This document shows, piece after piece, positions 1 through 5,533 of a DNA stretch of 5,745 nt (position 1 is the stretch's first letter; the number at the start of each line of letters is the position of its first letter). The translations under genes were made by a program, and so were the position numbers. Where the stretch lies: the NCBI GenBank assembly GCA_900316925.1, contig ONEU01000002.1, positions 1 through 5,745 of the forward strand, given 5' to 3'. Source of the DNA: an uncultured Eubacteriales bacterium. Its GTDB lineage: Bacteria > Bacillota > Clostridia > Oscillospirales > Acutalibacteraceae. The notes beneath the pieces were generated by a model, which saw only the letters and a program-made list of their open reading frames with translations, was not told the DNA's origin and made no database searches.

Positions 1-60
1 AACGGCCAGTTCAACGGGCAGCCGCAGCAAAACGGCCAGTTCAACGGGCAGCCGCAGCAG
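1..60 (+). repeat. 30-bp in-frame tandem repeat (2 copies visible)
   Basis: Positions 1-30 and 31-60 are identical except for the last base (A at 30, G at 60). Each encodes NGQFNGQPQQ, and within the unit a shorter NGQ-type motif repeats. The array touches the window edge, so more copies may lie upstream. The near-identity implies recent duplication or ongoing homogenisation. Confidence 0.9.
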
Positions 61-621
61 AACGCACCCTTCGGGGCACCGACAGTTCCGCAGCAGCCGG
101 CTTTTCCCGACAGTGTTGTTAATCCTACATACAACTTGGGTCCGATGGACGTCAATCCGCAGTTTTCGTTTGCTCCTGCAAGTGATCCTGCACAGCGCAC
201 CTTCAGTTCCGAGGGAGATCCCACCCAGATTCCTGTTCCCGTTGTGGCACCGCCTCCCGCTGAACTCCGCGCAGAGGATTATCGCGGCAATATGCAGCAG
301 CCGCAGGCACGGCCTTCGCAGCAGCCGTTCAATACACAGCCGAATTTTGAGCAGCCGGTAAATGCACAGCCGAATTACCAGCAGCAGGATTTCCCCGCTC
401 CTGGGCAGGCTCCACAGATGAACCCACAGCCGAATTACCAGCAGCAGGATTTCCCCATGCCTGGGCAGGCTCCACAGATGAACCCACAGCCAAATTATCA
501 GCAGCAGGACTTCCCCGCTCCTGAGCAGGCTCCACAGATGAACCCACAGCCGAACTATCAGCAGCAGGATTTCCCCATGCCTGACAGCGGGTTTAATCCC
601 GACGGCGGCAATACGCCGTAA
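1..621 (+). CDS. Gln/Pro/Asn-rich repeat protein, C-terminal part (5' end outside window)
   Basis: The reading frame is open from the first base to the TAA at 619-621, giving 206 residues, so the gene starts upstream of the window. An internal ATG at 136 is only an in-frame Met, with no ribosome binding site. Visible parts, in order: two copies of a 10-residue NGQFNGQPQQ repeat (residues 1-20); a non-repetitive stretch rich in Pro, Gln and Ala (about 21-110); then almost four copies of a 20-residue unit with core NPQPNYQQQDFP (about 121-194); and a short Gly/Asn/Asp tail. No membrane segment, cysteine or catalytic motif is visible in this part. Such low-complexity Gln/Pro/Asn tails are usually disordered and can act as linkers, wall-spanning or adhesive segments. 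The functional domain, if any, must lie upstream. I do not recognise the family. The coding frame is secure because all repeats are multiples of 3 and keep frame; the function is unknown. Confidence 0.8.
   Translation, partial: NGQFNGQPQQNGQFNGQPQQNAPFGAPTVPQQPAFPDSVVNPTYNLGPMDVNPQFSFAPASDPAQRTFSSEGDPTQIPVPVVAPPPAELRAEDYRGNMQQPQARPSQQPFNTQPNFEQPVNAQPNYQQQDFPAPGQAPQMNPQPNYQQQDFPMPGQAPQMNPQPNYQQQDFPAPEQAPQMNPQPNYQQQDFPMPDSGFNPDGGNTP
361..583 (+). repeat. 60-bp in-frame tandem repeat, about 3.7 copies
   Basis: Units start at 361, 421, 481 and 541; the last breaks off after 583. Each full unit encodes 20 residues: N, A or P, QPNYQQQDFP, A or M, P, G or E, QAPQM. A degenerate half unit (NTQPNFEQPV) sits at 331-360. 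Units 1 and 3 carry Ala (GCT) and units 2 and 4 Met (ATG) at the same position, so a 120-bp pair may have been the duplicated unit. The repeats are coding and contiguous with no spacers, so this is not a CRISPR array. Confidence 0.92.
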
Positions 622-647
622 CAACACCTGAAAAATGATCGTATCAT
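618..647 (+). promoter_or_regulatory. Possible promoter for the 830-2652 operon
   Basis: GTAACA (618-623) lies 18 bp upstream of TATCAT (642-647). The -10 has the same sequence as the two better promoters in this window, but the -35 is only 4/6 and overlaps the preceding stop codon, and there is no extended -10 TG. The -10 sits in a small inverted repeat, ATGAT-CGT-ATCAT (635-647). If used, it would give a leader of about 175 nt. Read-through from the upstream gene is the alternative, since no terminator follows 621. Confidence 0.3.
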
Positions 648-666
648 GCATCAATTACAGCAGCCG

Positions 667-689
667 GCAGACGGACCCCGGAGGTCTGC
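667..689 (+). other. Leader hairpin 1 (GCAGAC / GTCTGC)
   Basis: Perfect 6-bp inverted repeat, 667-672 with 684-689, around an 11-base GC-rich loop. No T-run follows, so it is not an intrinsic terminator. It lies in the 208-bp gene-free stretch 622-829. That stretch otherwise holds the weak promoter candidate, a second hairpin at 797-811 and the ribosome binding site of the next gene. I recognise no riboswitch or small RNA family in it. Confidence 0.4.
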
Positions 690-796
690 GGCGGAGACAG
701 AAGCTCGCACTCTGCATCCGTGCCGGTTGTCAGCGTCACAGCAGTCCCGCAGATACAGGCATCGTAAGCGTCTGCGGATGACAGCGTGACAAGGGC

Positions 797-811
797 GCGC
801 AGGCTCTGCGC
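797..811 (+). promoter_or_regulatory. GC hairpin directly abutting the ribosome binding site of the 830 gene
   Basis: GCGCAG (797-802) and CTGCGC (806-811) form a perfect 6-bp stem with a 3-base GCT loop. The purine-rich ribosome binding site AGAAAGAAGG (812-821) begins on the very next base, 8 bases before the ATG. A stable stem here would sit at the edge of the ribosome footprint and may tune initiation. No T-run follows, so it is not a terminator. A regulatory effect is inference. Confidence 0.45.
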
Positions 812-829
812 AGAAAGAAGGATTCGTAA

Positions 830-1984
830 ATGACCGTTATTGATATCAGAAATATTTTTTCTGACCGCAACATCCAACTGGTGGATGTTAATGCTACCCA
901 CATTTATTACATAGAGGAAAAGAACGAGGAAAGCCACAATGATCTGTTCATCCTGGAATATAACCGCAGCTCCCGCAAGGAACGTCTGGTAACGAATTAT
1001 TCCCTGGAAGACCCTACCTTCGTCAGCCATGTCTTTGCGTTTGAAAAAACCATCGTGCTGATCCTTGAGAACGGCTCCAACAGCCTCTGGCTGATTGAGA
1101 TCGACAAGAAAAGCGGCGGCGAACTGAACCGCCGGAAAATCGTGTGCACCGGCGCCTTCAAGGAATGTATGGCTCTCGACAGCCAGCACATCCTTATTTA
1201 CATGGCTCCCGACCAGGCAAACGCCATCGTCTTCCAGAAGTATAAGGAGGTCACCGGCTGCGACTGCCTGTGCTACCTCTACAACGTCAAGACGAACCAG
1301 AAGTATTTCGTCAAGGCACCGCTGATTGCAAAGCTCGGCTGTGACAGCATCAAGAAAATGACTGTTCACGGCGACAATTATCTCGTACTGCTCGATCCCT
1401 TCGCTGAAGAGAGCATCAAGGAAAACTACTTCCGTGAACAGCGCTGGATCAATGCCGATATCCGTGACAATATCTGGCTCTGCCGCACCGAAGAGGTGGT
1501 CAGCGATATCGAAGCCGGTCTTGATACCGTCACCAAGCGCTGCATTGCCAGTGCCGACATCAAGGCTCTGGTCAGATATATGGGCACAGACGGCGATAAG
1601 GTCTATTTCCGTGCCAAGGAGTTCCGTTCCGGTACCGAAAAGATCTGCAGCTATGATGTGTTCGTCAACTCCCTGGCTGTGGAGGCAACGCTGGAACCGC
1701 CTGCCGCCGACACCGTCTATCTTGTCGAAGAGCGTCCCTTCCGTGTCTTCTCCGTCCACACCGGCAAGGAGAAAACCTTTATCAAGGGGATCGTCAACAG
1801 TGAGGCGGAGGTTTCCTATCCCAACGAGCTGGGCAGCCTGCTCACCTGTGCCGATAACCGCTATGTCGTGACCAACGCTCCCGGTGATGCGCCGGCTTAC
1901 AATATCTACGATTCCGTTCAGGACAAGCACGAAAGCTATCCCTGTCACTGCTACCTCAAGGGCAGCACATTGGTGCTGTTCTGA
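830..1984 (+). CDS. Hypothetical cytoplasmic protein with beta-propeller-like repeats
   Basis: 384 residues. The ATG is preceded by AGAAAGAAGG (812-821) and immediately by an in-frame TAA (827-829), so the start is well fixed. There is no signal peptide or membrane segment, so it is probably cytoplasmic. The sequence repeats a pattern of hydrophobic/aromatic strands followed by a polar turn, such as HIYYIEEKN, NSLWLIEIDKK, CYLYNVKTNQKYF, NYLVLLDP, DKVYFRAKE and AYNIYDSVQ, at irregular spacing of roughly 40-50 residues. This is what a six- or seven-bladed beta-propeller looks like, but no diagnostic blade motif (such as WD) is present. Two Cys clusters stand out: C144, C146 and C148 (CDCLC) and CHC near the C-terminus; they are too sparse to claim a metal site. 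Its stop codon overlaps the start of the lipoprotein gene, so the two are coexpressed and perhaps functionally linked. I do not recognise the family. A longer opposite-strand frame exists but lacks a start signal. Confidence 0.85.
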   Translation: MTVIDIRNIFSDRNIQLVDVNATHIYYIEEKNEESHNDLFILEYNRSSRKERLVTNYSLEDPTFVSHVFAFEKTIVLILENGSNSLWLIEIDKKSGGELNRRKIVCTGAFKECMALDSQHILIYMAPDQANAIVFQKYKEVTGCDCLCYLYNVKTNQKYFVKAPLIAKLGCDSIKKMTVHGDNYLVLLDPFAEESIKENYFREQRWINADIRDNIWLCRTEEVVSDIEAGLDTVTKRCIASADIKALVRYMGTDGDKVYFRAKEFRSGTEKICSYDVFVNSLAVEATLEPPAADTVYLVEERPFRVFSVHTGKEKTFIKGIVNSEAEVSYPNELGSLLTCADNRYVVTNAPGDAPAYNIYDSVQDKHESYPCHCYLKGSTLVLF

Positions 1985-2652
1985 TGGCCGCGTCTATCAA
2001 ACGGCTCTCCGCTGTTCTGCTTGCAGCCGCTTTGCTGACCTTCTCCTCCGCCTGCTCCGGCAGCAAGGATCACTCCTCCTCGCCTGCCTCACAGTCCCCT
2101 GCCGAACCCTCGGCAGAGTCCTCCGCAGAGTCCTCCGCGTCTTCCGGAGAAGAAATCAGCGTGTCGGATTCCTCCGCAAAATCCCCCCTCATGCCGGAAA
2201 AATGGGGGAAGGCAGCCAAATACTGTACCGAGCAGGACAGCTATGTGGATGTCCCTGTGAGGATCCTCTCCGTGCGGCGCGGTGACGGCGTAAAGGACGA
2301 GGTCAGACGTCTGGCCGATCAGTCCCTCTACGCTGTTTACAGCGAGCCGAAGGACTCCGAAGAATATGCCATCGCTGATTATGAACTGTCCCTCGATGGG
2401 TTCCCTGTGGGGAAGGGCGGCACACTCATTGATGTGTATGCCGTGATCCTGGGGACGGACGGTGATATGCTCAAGCTCAGCGACGGTTCCTATTTCAGCG
2501 CCACCGCCATGTGTCTCAACGGCGACGATAACTACCGCTATGAGGGAATCGTGAAGGGAAAGCTCGCCTACAAGATTCCCAAGGGCTGTACCGACTATCT
2601 TCTCGTGCTGGGTGAGGTCAATGAAACACAGGCTTTTGTACAGGGCGTGTAG
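1984..2652 (+). CDS. Small Ser-rich lipoprotein with C-terminal beta-rich domain
   Basis: 222 residues. N-terminus: K6/R7, hydrophobic core 8-20, then FSSAC with C24 as the probable lipidated cysteine. The Ser at -3 is not the classical Leu/Val, but the overall signal is typical of Gram-positive lipoproteins. A Ser/Ala/Glu/Pro-rich linker (about 25-67) follows, partly built from a 12-bp tandem duplication. The mature domain (about 70-222) has alternating beta-strand character (VDVPVRILSVRRG, LIDVYAVIL, YEGIVKGKLAYKIPKG, YLLVLGEV). The late pattern 'G-x-L-x-Y-x-I-P-K-G' resembles DUF4352-type Ig-like extracellular domains; that assignment is a guess from pattern. The ATG shares its A with the TGA of the preceding gene (TGATG at 1982-1986) and has no good ribosome binding site of its own, so translation is probably coupled. 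It would sit on the outer face of the membrane while its partner is cytoplasmic. Function unknown. Confidence 0.85.
   Translation: MAASIKRLSAVLLAAALLTFSSACSGSKDHSSSPASQSPAEPSAESSAESSASSGEEISVSDSSAKSPLMPEKWGKAAKYCTEQDSYVDVPVRILSVRRGDGVKDEVRRLADQSLYAVYSEPKDSEEYAIADYELSLDGFPVGKGGTLIDVYAVILGTDGDMLKLSDGSYFSATAMCLNGDDNYRYEGIVKGKLAYKIPKGCTDYLLVLGEVNETQAFVQGV
2113..2136 (+). repeat. 12-bp tandem duplication in the lipoprotein linker
   Basis: GCAGAGTCCTCC occurs twice back to back (2113-2124, 2125-2136), encoding AESS-AESS. It is in frame, in the disordered Ser-rich linker behind the lipid anchor, and probably arose by slippage. Confidence 0.85.
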
Positions 2653-2677
2653 ACAGAGAGTTTTTTTCTTCAGGGAC

Positions 2678-2706
2678 TGTTTTTTCTGTCGGAACTGTTG
2701 TATAAT
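2678..2706 (+). promoter_or_regulatory. Promoter of the 2797 gene (perfect TATAAT -10)
   Basis: TATAAT at 2701-2706 is a consensus -10. The -35 is poor: TGTTTT (2678-2683) is what lies 17 bp upstream. The surrounding T-rich stretch (2661-2685) may help as an UP-like or bend element. Transcription would start near 2713 and give a leader of about 84 nt. I see no convincing terminator for the preceding lipoprotein gene in the 45 bases upstream, so some read-through is possible. Confidence 0.55.
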
Positions 2707-2718
2707 ATAAGCAGCCCA

Positions 2719-2759
2719 TCTGAAAGCCGCTGTGACAGGTGTCCCGTCCGGTTTTCAGA
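2719..2759 (+). promoter_or_regulatory. 11-bp hairpin at the 5' end of the 2797 mRNA leader
   Basis: Bases 2719-2729 (TCTGAAAGCCG) pair with 2749-2759 (CGGTTTTCAGA), 11 bp with one G-T wobble and a 19-base loop. The predicted transcription start is near 2713, so the hairpin would lie almost at the mRNA 5' end, 24 bases before the GGAGG ribosome binding site (2784-2788). It could stabilise the transcript or be a regulator site. No T-run follows. No known riboswitch recognised. Confidence 0.45.
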
Positions 2760-2796
2760 GCCCCTATTTTTATCCATACTAACGGAGGTAAGCAAC

Positions 2797-3291
2797 ATGA
2801 AATTTATTGACAAGGTTGGAGATACCGTATCACAGTCTGTCGATTTTATCATTGATAAAAACCGTCAGGCCGCACAGCTCAATCGCCTGAAGGCTATCAT
2901 CCAGAACGAGAACGATAACCTTAACACCTGCTATGTTACCCTGGGTAAGGAATACCTGAAGGTTCTCGACGGCGGCACCGCTGATGAAGCTGCTGTCGGT
3001 AAGCTCCGCGAAAACATCGCCAAGTCTCAGCTCCGTCTGAAAAAGGCACGCGCCAGATATGAATACACCCTCCGCTACGGCGTTCCCAAGCCCGGCGTGA
3101 ATGTAGAAGAGGCCGCTGCCGTGAAAGAGCAGCAACCTGAATGTGAGAAAAAAGAGGAAGACGATCAGGATATCACGATTGCCTACGCCGATCCTACCGC
3201 CGCTGACGTGAGCGACGCTATTGACGCTGAACCCGGTGCTTTCGATGAAGTGGAAGAGCCTGTTGTCACCACTGGTGAAACCGACGAATAA
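2797..3291 (+). CDS. Small coiled-coil protein with acidic disordered tail
   Basis: 164 residues. ATG 2797 is chosen over an upstream in-frame TTG (2698) because GGAGG (2784-2788) lies 8 bases before it and because the TTG overlaps the promoter -10. Residues 1-20 form an amphipathic start (KFIDKVGDTVSQSVDFI). About 20-58 and 64-98 are charged helices likely to form a coiled-coil hairpin, containing the conserved-looking segment C45-Y-V-x-L-G-K-E-Y53. From about 100 the chain becomes Pro/Glu/Asp-rich and probably disordered, ending in acidic residues. No signal peptide, membrane segment or zinc-binding cysteines (only two isolated Cys). Short proteins of this style, sometimes with a zinc-ribbon tail, are common in Firmicutes and mostly uncharacterised. 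I cannot give a function. It is a single-gene transcript with its own promoter and terminator. Confidence 0.85.
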   Translation: MKFIDKVGDTVSQSVDFIIDKNRQAAQLNRLKAIIQNENDNLNTCYVTLGKEYLKVLDGGTADEAAVGKLRENIAKSQLRLKKARARYEYTLRYGVPKPGVNVEEAAAVKEQQPECEKKEEDDQDITIAYADPTAADVSDAIDAEPGAFDEVEEPVVTTGETDE

Positions 3292-3317
3292 GCTCACATC
3301 CCCCGGCAGACGCTCCC

Positions 3318-3349
3318 ACCGCAGTACACAATCTGTGCTGCGGTTTTTT
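3318..3349 (+). terminator. Intrinsic terminator of the 2797 gene
   Basis: ACCGCAG (3318-3324) pairs with CTGCGG plus T (3338-3344), continued by CACA/TGTG (3327-3330 with 3334-3337) after a 2-base bulge, loop ATC. A run of six T (3344-3349) follows directly. It begins 27 bases after the stop codon. Confidence 0.92.
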
Positions 3350-3450
3350 CGTGCATCCGGAAGCCGCTTTTCCTCAAACCGCTGACCGTTCATTCCCCTG
3401 TTTCAGACTGCCGGCCGGCGTGACCGGGTGCGAAGAGTGCCATCAGGATA

Positions 3451-3479
3451 TTGCAGTCTTTTATGAGGTGTGGTATCAT
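3451..3479 (+). promoter_or_regulatory. Promoter of the CDF transporter gene (extended -10)
   Basis: TTGCAG (3451-3456), 17-bp spacer, TATCAT (3474-3479), with TGG just before the -10 giving an extended -10. Transcription would start near 3486, a leader of about 57 nt. This is a standard housekeeping-sigma promoter. Confidence 0.75.
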
Positions 3480-3494
3480 ATTTTTTATAAACAC

Positions 3495-3515
3495 CGGCAA
3501 GTGCGCCGCTTGCCG
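3495..3515 (+). promoter_or_regulatory. Leader hairpin before the CDF transporter gene
   Basis: CGGCAAG (3495-3501) and CTTGCCG (3509-3515) form a perfect 7-bp stem with a 7-base loop. It lies between the predicted transcription start and the AGGAGG site (3530-3535). There is no T-run, so it is not an attenuator by itself. The leader is too short for a yybP-ykoY manganese riboswitch. Possible mRNA stabiliser or protein-binding site; role unknown. Confidence 0.45.
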
Positions 3516-3542
3516 TTATCACTGCCCTTAGGAGGAATCTCT

Positions 3543-4658
3543 ATGCCCTCAAACAGCAGAGAAAAAGCCATCATCCGCACGAGCCTTGTGGGTATCGCCA
3601 CAAACATTGTGCTTGCCGCTTTTAAAACATTCGTCGGACTGCTGTCCCACTCGATCGCCATTGTCCTTGATGCCGTCAATAACCTCAGCGACGTCCTGTC
3701 TTCGGTCATCACCGTGGTCGGCACCAAGCTCGCCGGGAAACCCGCTGACAAGGATCACCCCTACGGACACGGCCGCTATGAATATATCAGCGCTGCCGTC
3801 ATCTCCGTCATTATCCTCTATGCCGGTATTACCGCACTCATCGAATCCATCAAGGCGGTCATCCACCCCGAAACACCGGAGTATTCCGCCGCATCCATCG
3901 TCATCGTCTCCGTGGCGATCGTGGTCAAGCTGCTGCTGGGAATCTATGTCAAAAAACGGGGAAAGGCACTGAATTCCGATTCCCTGAAAAACTCCGGTCA
4001 GGATGCCCTCCAGGATGCACTCATCTCTGCGTCCACACTGGCAGCCGCTATCATCTTTATCTGCTTCGGCGTCAGCCTGGAAGCATGGCTGGGTATTATC
4101 ATCTCCCTGGTCATCATCAAGGCCGGTATCGAAATGATCCGCGAAACCATCAGTAAACTGCTGGGAGAACGCGCCGACAGCGAACTGGCTAAATCCGTCA
4201 AGGAAACCATCTGCGAAACCGAAGGCGTGGTGGGAGCGTATGACCTGGTGATGAACAGCTACGGCCCCGGCCGCTGGATGGCTTCCGTCCATATTGAGAT
4301 CCCCGATACCTGGACTGCCGACAAGATCGACGTGACCAGCCGTGAGATCGCCGCCCGTGTGGCGCAGAAGAACCATGTGCTCCTCACCGCTATCGGCATC
4401 TACTCCCAGAATACCACGGATGACGATGTGAAGACACTCAAAACCGCTGTGACGGAGGCCGTAATGTCCGAACCTTATGTCCTGCAGATGCACGGCTTCT
4501 ACTGCGACCTCTCCACAAAAACCATCCGCTTTGATGTGGTGACGGACTTCATTGCACCCGATCCGAAAGCAACCATCGAAAATATCACACGCAGGCTGCA
4601 CGAGCTTTATCCCGATTATTCTCTGGAGATTCAGCCGGATTCGGATTTCTCCGATTGA
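3543..4658 (+). CDS. Cation diffusion facilitator (CDF) family metal exporter, probably Mn2+
   Basis: 371 residues. ATG 3543 follows a perfect AGGAGG (3530-3535) by 7 bases; the frame extends upstream to 3351 but that part overlaps the promoter. Membrane protein with about six helices: approx. 12-34, 37-61, 82-104, 115-135, 158-176 and 179-200. CDF landmarks: S35/S37 and the D43-NN-D50 segment in helix 2, the HPYGHGRYEY loop at 72-81, and D154/D158 in helix 5. The transport-site quartet reads N46-D50 and D154-D158, rather than the His/Asp set of zinc exporters. The Asn-Asp-Asp-Asp set is known from manganese exporters such as pneumococcal MntE, so Mn2+ efflux by proton antiport is inferred. 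A cytoplasmic domain (about 210-295) is followed by about 75 further residues (VKTLKTAV to the end) resembling the second C-terminal domain of the longer clostridial CDFs. Usual short CDFs are near 300 residues. Transcribed alone. Iron, cobalt or zinc cannot be excluded. Confidence 0.93.
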   Translation: MPSNSREKAIIRTSLVGIATNIVLAAFKTFVGLLSHSIAIVLDAVNNLSDVLSSVITVVGTKLAGKPADKDHPYGHGRYEYISAAVISVIILYAGITALIESIKAVIHPETPEYSAASIVIVSVAIVVKLLLGIYVKKRGKALNSDSLKNSGQDALQDALISASTLAAAIIFICFGVSLEAWLGIIISLVIIKAGIEMIRETISKLLGERADSELAKSVKETICETEGVVGAYDLVMNSYGPGRWMASVHIEIPDTWTADKIDVTSREIAARVAQKNHVLLTAIGIYSQNTTDDDVKTLKTAVTEAVMSEPYVLQMHGFYCDLSTKTIRFDVVTDFIAPDPKATIENITRRLHELYPDYSLEIQPDSDFSD

Positions 4659-4683
4659 AAATCATCCTGCTTTGTGATATCAT
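4655..4683 (+). promoter_or_regulatory. Promoter of the cyclophilin gene (extended -10), overlapping the CDF stop
   Basis: TTGAAA (4655-4660), 17-bp spacer, TATCAT (4678-4683), with TGA before the -10 (extended -10). The -35 overlaps the CDF stop codon TGA (4656-4658). The -10 is part of an 8-bp palindrome TGATATCA (4675-4682). No terminator separates the CDF gene, so the isomerase gene may also get read-through. Confidence 0.75.
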
Positions 4684-4717
4684 AGATTCATAAAACATAC
4701 AGAAAGGAAGCATTACC

Positions 4718-5533
4718 ATGGCGCAGCCTAAAAAAAGCAAAAAGGAATTGGAAAAAGAAAGAGAACGCAGGAAAATGATTACCATTTTCTCCATCGGCGG
4801 CGGTGTTCTGGCCGTTATTATCATTGTACTGGTGATCGTATTGATCTCCCAGAACTGTAACGGTTCCAAGGAAAGCTCCACCGCTTCTCTGACATCCTCC
4901 ACAACCTCCGTCACCTCGACTGTCTCCGGCACCTCCTCTGCCGAAAGCAGCACCTCTCAGTCCAGTATAGACCTGACCTCCGTTCCCGGTTCGGAGATCA
5001 ACTACCCCATTGATCCTGCCAAGAACTATTTTACTGACATCAAGATCAAGGACTACGGCACCATTACCGTTCAGCTCAATCCCGACGCTGCCCCCATCAC
5101 CGTCAAAAACTTCCTGAAGCTTGCCGATTCCGGCTTCTACAACGGTCTGACCCTGCACCGTATTATGAACGGCTTTATGATGCAGGGCGGTGATCCCAAC
5201 GGCAACGGCACCGGCGGTTCAGACACAAAAATCTTCGGTGAGTTCGCACAGAACGGCTTCAACAACCCGCTCTCCCACACCAAGGGTGCTATTTCCATGG
5301 CAAGAACCTCCTACGACATGAACAGTGCCAGCTCGCAGTTCTTCATTGTGCAGGGAGATTCCGTGACCAACTCGCTGGACGGAATGTATGCCTGCTTCGG
5401 GTATGTCACCCAGGGTCTGGAGCTTGTTGACAAAATCTGTGCTGACGCCAAGCCCACCGATAATAACGGTACCATTCCTCCCGAGCAGCAGCCCGTCATC
5501 GAATCCATCACCGTCCGAACTACCGACAAATAA
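4718..5533 (+). CDS. Membrane-anchored cyclophilin-type peptidyl-prolyl cis-trans isomerase
   Basis: 271 residues. ATG 4718 follows AAAGGAAG (4703-4710) by 7 bases. It catalyses cis-trans isomerisation of X-Pro peptide bonds, aiding folding of secreted or surface proteins. Domain order: Lys/Glu-rich cytoplasmic N-terminus (1-20); one hydrophobic segment (21-43), probably an uncleaved anchor because no lipobox or good cleavage site follows; Ser/Thr-rich linker (about 50-83); cyclophilin domain (about 104-270). Signature residues mapped by eye to human CypA: R148 (R55), F153 (F60), M154 (M61), Q156 (Q63), Q207/F208/F209 of the SQFFIV motif (Q111/F112/F113), and LDG at 220-222. The position equivalent to W121, important for cyclosporin binding, is Ser219, and H126 is Tyr224. 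Active-site residues are intact, so an active enzyme insensitive to cyclosporin is likely. The topology places the domain outside the membrane. It has its own promoter; no clear terminator follows. Confidence 0.94.
   Translation: MAQPKKSKKELEKERERRKMITIFSIGGGVLAVIIIVLVIVLISQNCNGSKESSTASLTSSTTSVTSTVSGTSSAESSTSQSSIDLTSVPGSEINYPIDPAKNYFTDIKIKDYGTITVQLNPDAAPITVKNFLKLADSGFYNGLTLHRIMNGFMMQGGDPNGNGTGGSDTKIFGEFAQNGFNNPLSHTKGAISMARTSYDMNSASSQFFIVQGDSVTNSLDGMYACFGYVTQGLELVDKICADAKPTDNNGTIPPEQQPVIESITVRTTDK

Noticed and set aside
1..583. CRISPR-like direct repeats
   Set aside because: Repeats are contiguous, in frame and coding, with no unique spacers.
635..781. 48-codon small frame starting at ATG 635
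   Set aside because: No ribosome binding site, Arg/Cys-rich random-looking product, overlaps the candidate -10.
644..1948. 434-codon open frame on the - strand, longer than the + strand gene it covers
   Set aside because: It mirrors the codon structure of the + gene, has no ribosome binding site, and has a low-complexity Asp/Val/Gly/Ala/Leu composition typical of antisense shadows. The + gene has a good ribosome binding site and a stop-start overlap with its neighbour.
2652..2690. Terminator after the lipoprotein gene (GACAGAGAG ... TTTTCTGTC with T-runs)
   Set aside because: The stem relies on wobble pairs with a 21-base loop and the T-run lies inside the loop, so it does not have intrinsic terminator geometry.
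2698..2796. N-terminal extension of the 2797 gene from TTG 2698
   Set aside because: The TTG overlaps the -10 TATAAT, and a strong GGAGG sits before ATG 2797.
3351..3542. N-terminal extension of the CDF frame
   Set aside because: It spans the promoter and leader hairpin; AGGAGG sits 7 bases before ATG 3543, and the product from there matches a normal CDF N-terminus.
3486..3542. yybP-ykoY manganese riboswitch upstream of the predicted Mn exporter
   Set aside because: The leader is only about 57 nt and contains one plain 7-bp hairpin without the conserved riboswitch loops.
3549..4601. 350-codon open frame on the - strand
   Set aside because: Antisense shadow of the clear CDF transporter gene; Asp/His/Gly-rich with no family features.
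4641..4654. TCGGA/TCCGA hairpin at the end of the CDF gene
   Set aside because: Only 5 bp, inside the coding end, and not followed by a T-run.
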